Assembly (NCBI GenBank): GCA_023425455.1
Contig: JAFACP010000304.1
Location: forward strand, 1 to 8,824
Source: Pseudomonadota bacterium
GTDB taxonomy: Bacteria; Pseudomonadota; Gammaproteobacteria; Enterobacterales; Enterobacteriaceae
DNA length: 8,824 nt
Reading direction: 5' to 3'
The number at the start of each line of letters is the position of its first letter. Position 1 is the stretch's first letter. The translations under genes and the position numbers were made by a program. The notes below the pieces were generated by a model. The model saw nothing but the letters and a program-made list of their open reading frames with translations. It did no database searches and had not been told where the DNA came from. Positions 8,685-8,824 of this stretch are shown here, one piece after another.

Positions 8685-8824
8685 ATGAAATGTGGAATCA
8701 AAGCACTGCTAATCACACTGGCAATTGCCGCAGGTGGGGTAAGCACTGGCGCACTGGCGGCATCAGACGCAAAAACACAGGCTCTGCAGCGACAGGCTGA
8801 TACCCCTGTGCAGACCACCCGGCA
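8685..8824 (+). CDS. ybaV: YbaV, exported ComEA-type helix-hairpin-helix protein (5' part only)
   Basis: The first 46 codons are present; the gene runs off the window end. The start ATG 8685 has a strong AAGGAGA seven bases upstream. The product begins MKCGIKALLITLAIAAGG, a classic Sec signal peptide: a Lys-containing n-region, a hydrophobic core and an Ala-Leu-Ala cleavage site, with cutting expected after Ala25. The mature start (ASDAKTQALQRQADTPVQ) is low-complexity and polar, as in the E. coli YbaV linker. The E. coli protein is about 123 residues with a C-terminal helix-hairpin-helix DNA-binding domain related to ComEA. That domain would lie beyond the window, so it cannot be confirmed. 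Assignment rests on the leader's similarity to E. coli MKHGIKALLITL and on position directly after ppiD. The substrate and biological role of YbaV are not established to my knowledge. Separated from ppiD by a terminator, it probably has its own promoter, which I could not identify. Confidence 0.85.
   Translation, partial: MKCGIKALLITLAIAAGGVSTGALAASDAKTQALQRQADTPVQTTR

Overview
The window is a chromosomal housekeeping segment from a gammaproteobacterium of the Enterobacteriaceae, in the E. coli / Enterobacter / Klebsiella / Leclercia range. The gene order tig-clpP-clpX-lon-hupB-ppiD-ybaV is the well-known enterobacterial order. Each protein is close to its E. coli counterpart as I recall it, with scattered substitutions (for example in HupB, PpiD and the YbaV leader), so it is probably not E. 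coli itself. I cannot fix the genus without a search. All genes are on the plus strand. I see no insertion sequence, phage gene, tRNA, CRISPR array or horizontally acquired block.

Layout. Positions 1-1142: 3' part of tig (trigger factor), lacking about 52 N-terminal codons because of the window edge and carrying a two-base deletion around 785/786 that breaks the reading frame. 1171-1206: terminator. 1279-1307: sigma-32 type promoter. 1403-2026 clpP and 2154-3428 clpX, separated by 127 bases with no terminator, so most likely one operon. 3457-3489: strong terminator. 3503-3533: overlapping sigma-32/sigma-70 promoter. 3612-5966 lon. 5997-6035: terminator. 6084-6112: sigma-70 promoter. 6177-6449 hupB, with a GTG start. 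6483-6511: terminator. 6662-8536 ppiD. 8578-8604: terminator. 8685 to the end: 5' part of ybaV with a signal peptide. The longest gap between genes is about 260 bases (tig-clpP).

The genes form a protein quality-control neighbourhood. Trigger factor meets nascent chains at the ribosome, ClpXP and Lon degrade damaged or tagged proteins in the cytosol, and PpiD assists proteins emerging from the Sec translocon into the periplasm. HupB is a nucleoid protein and YbaV a putative exported helix-hairpin-helix protein. The heat-shock promoters before clpP and lon fit this role.

I found no novel system. The points most worth checking are the tig frameshift (real pseudogene or assembly error) and a perfect inverted repeat that would mask the ybaV ribosome binding site.
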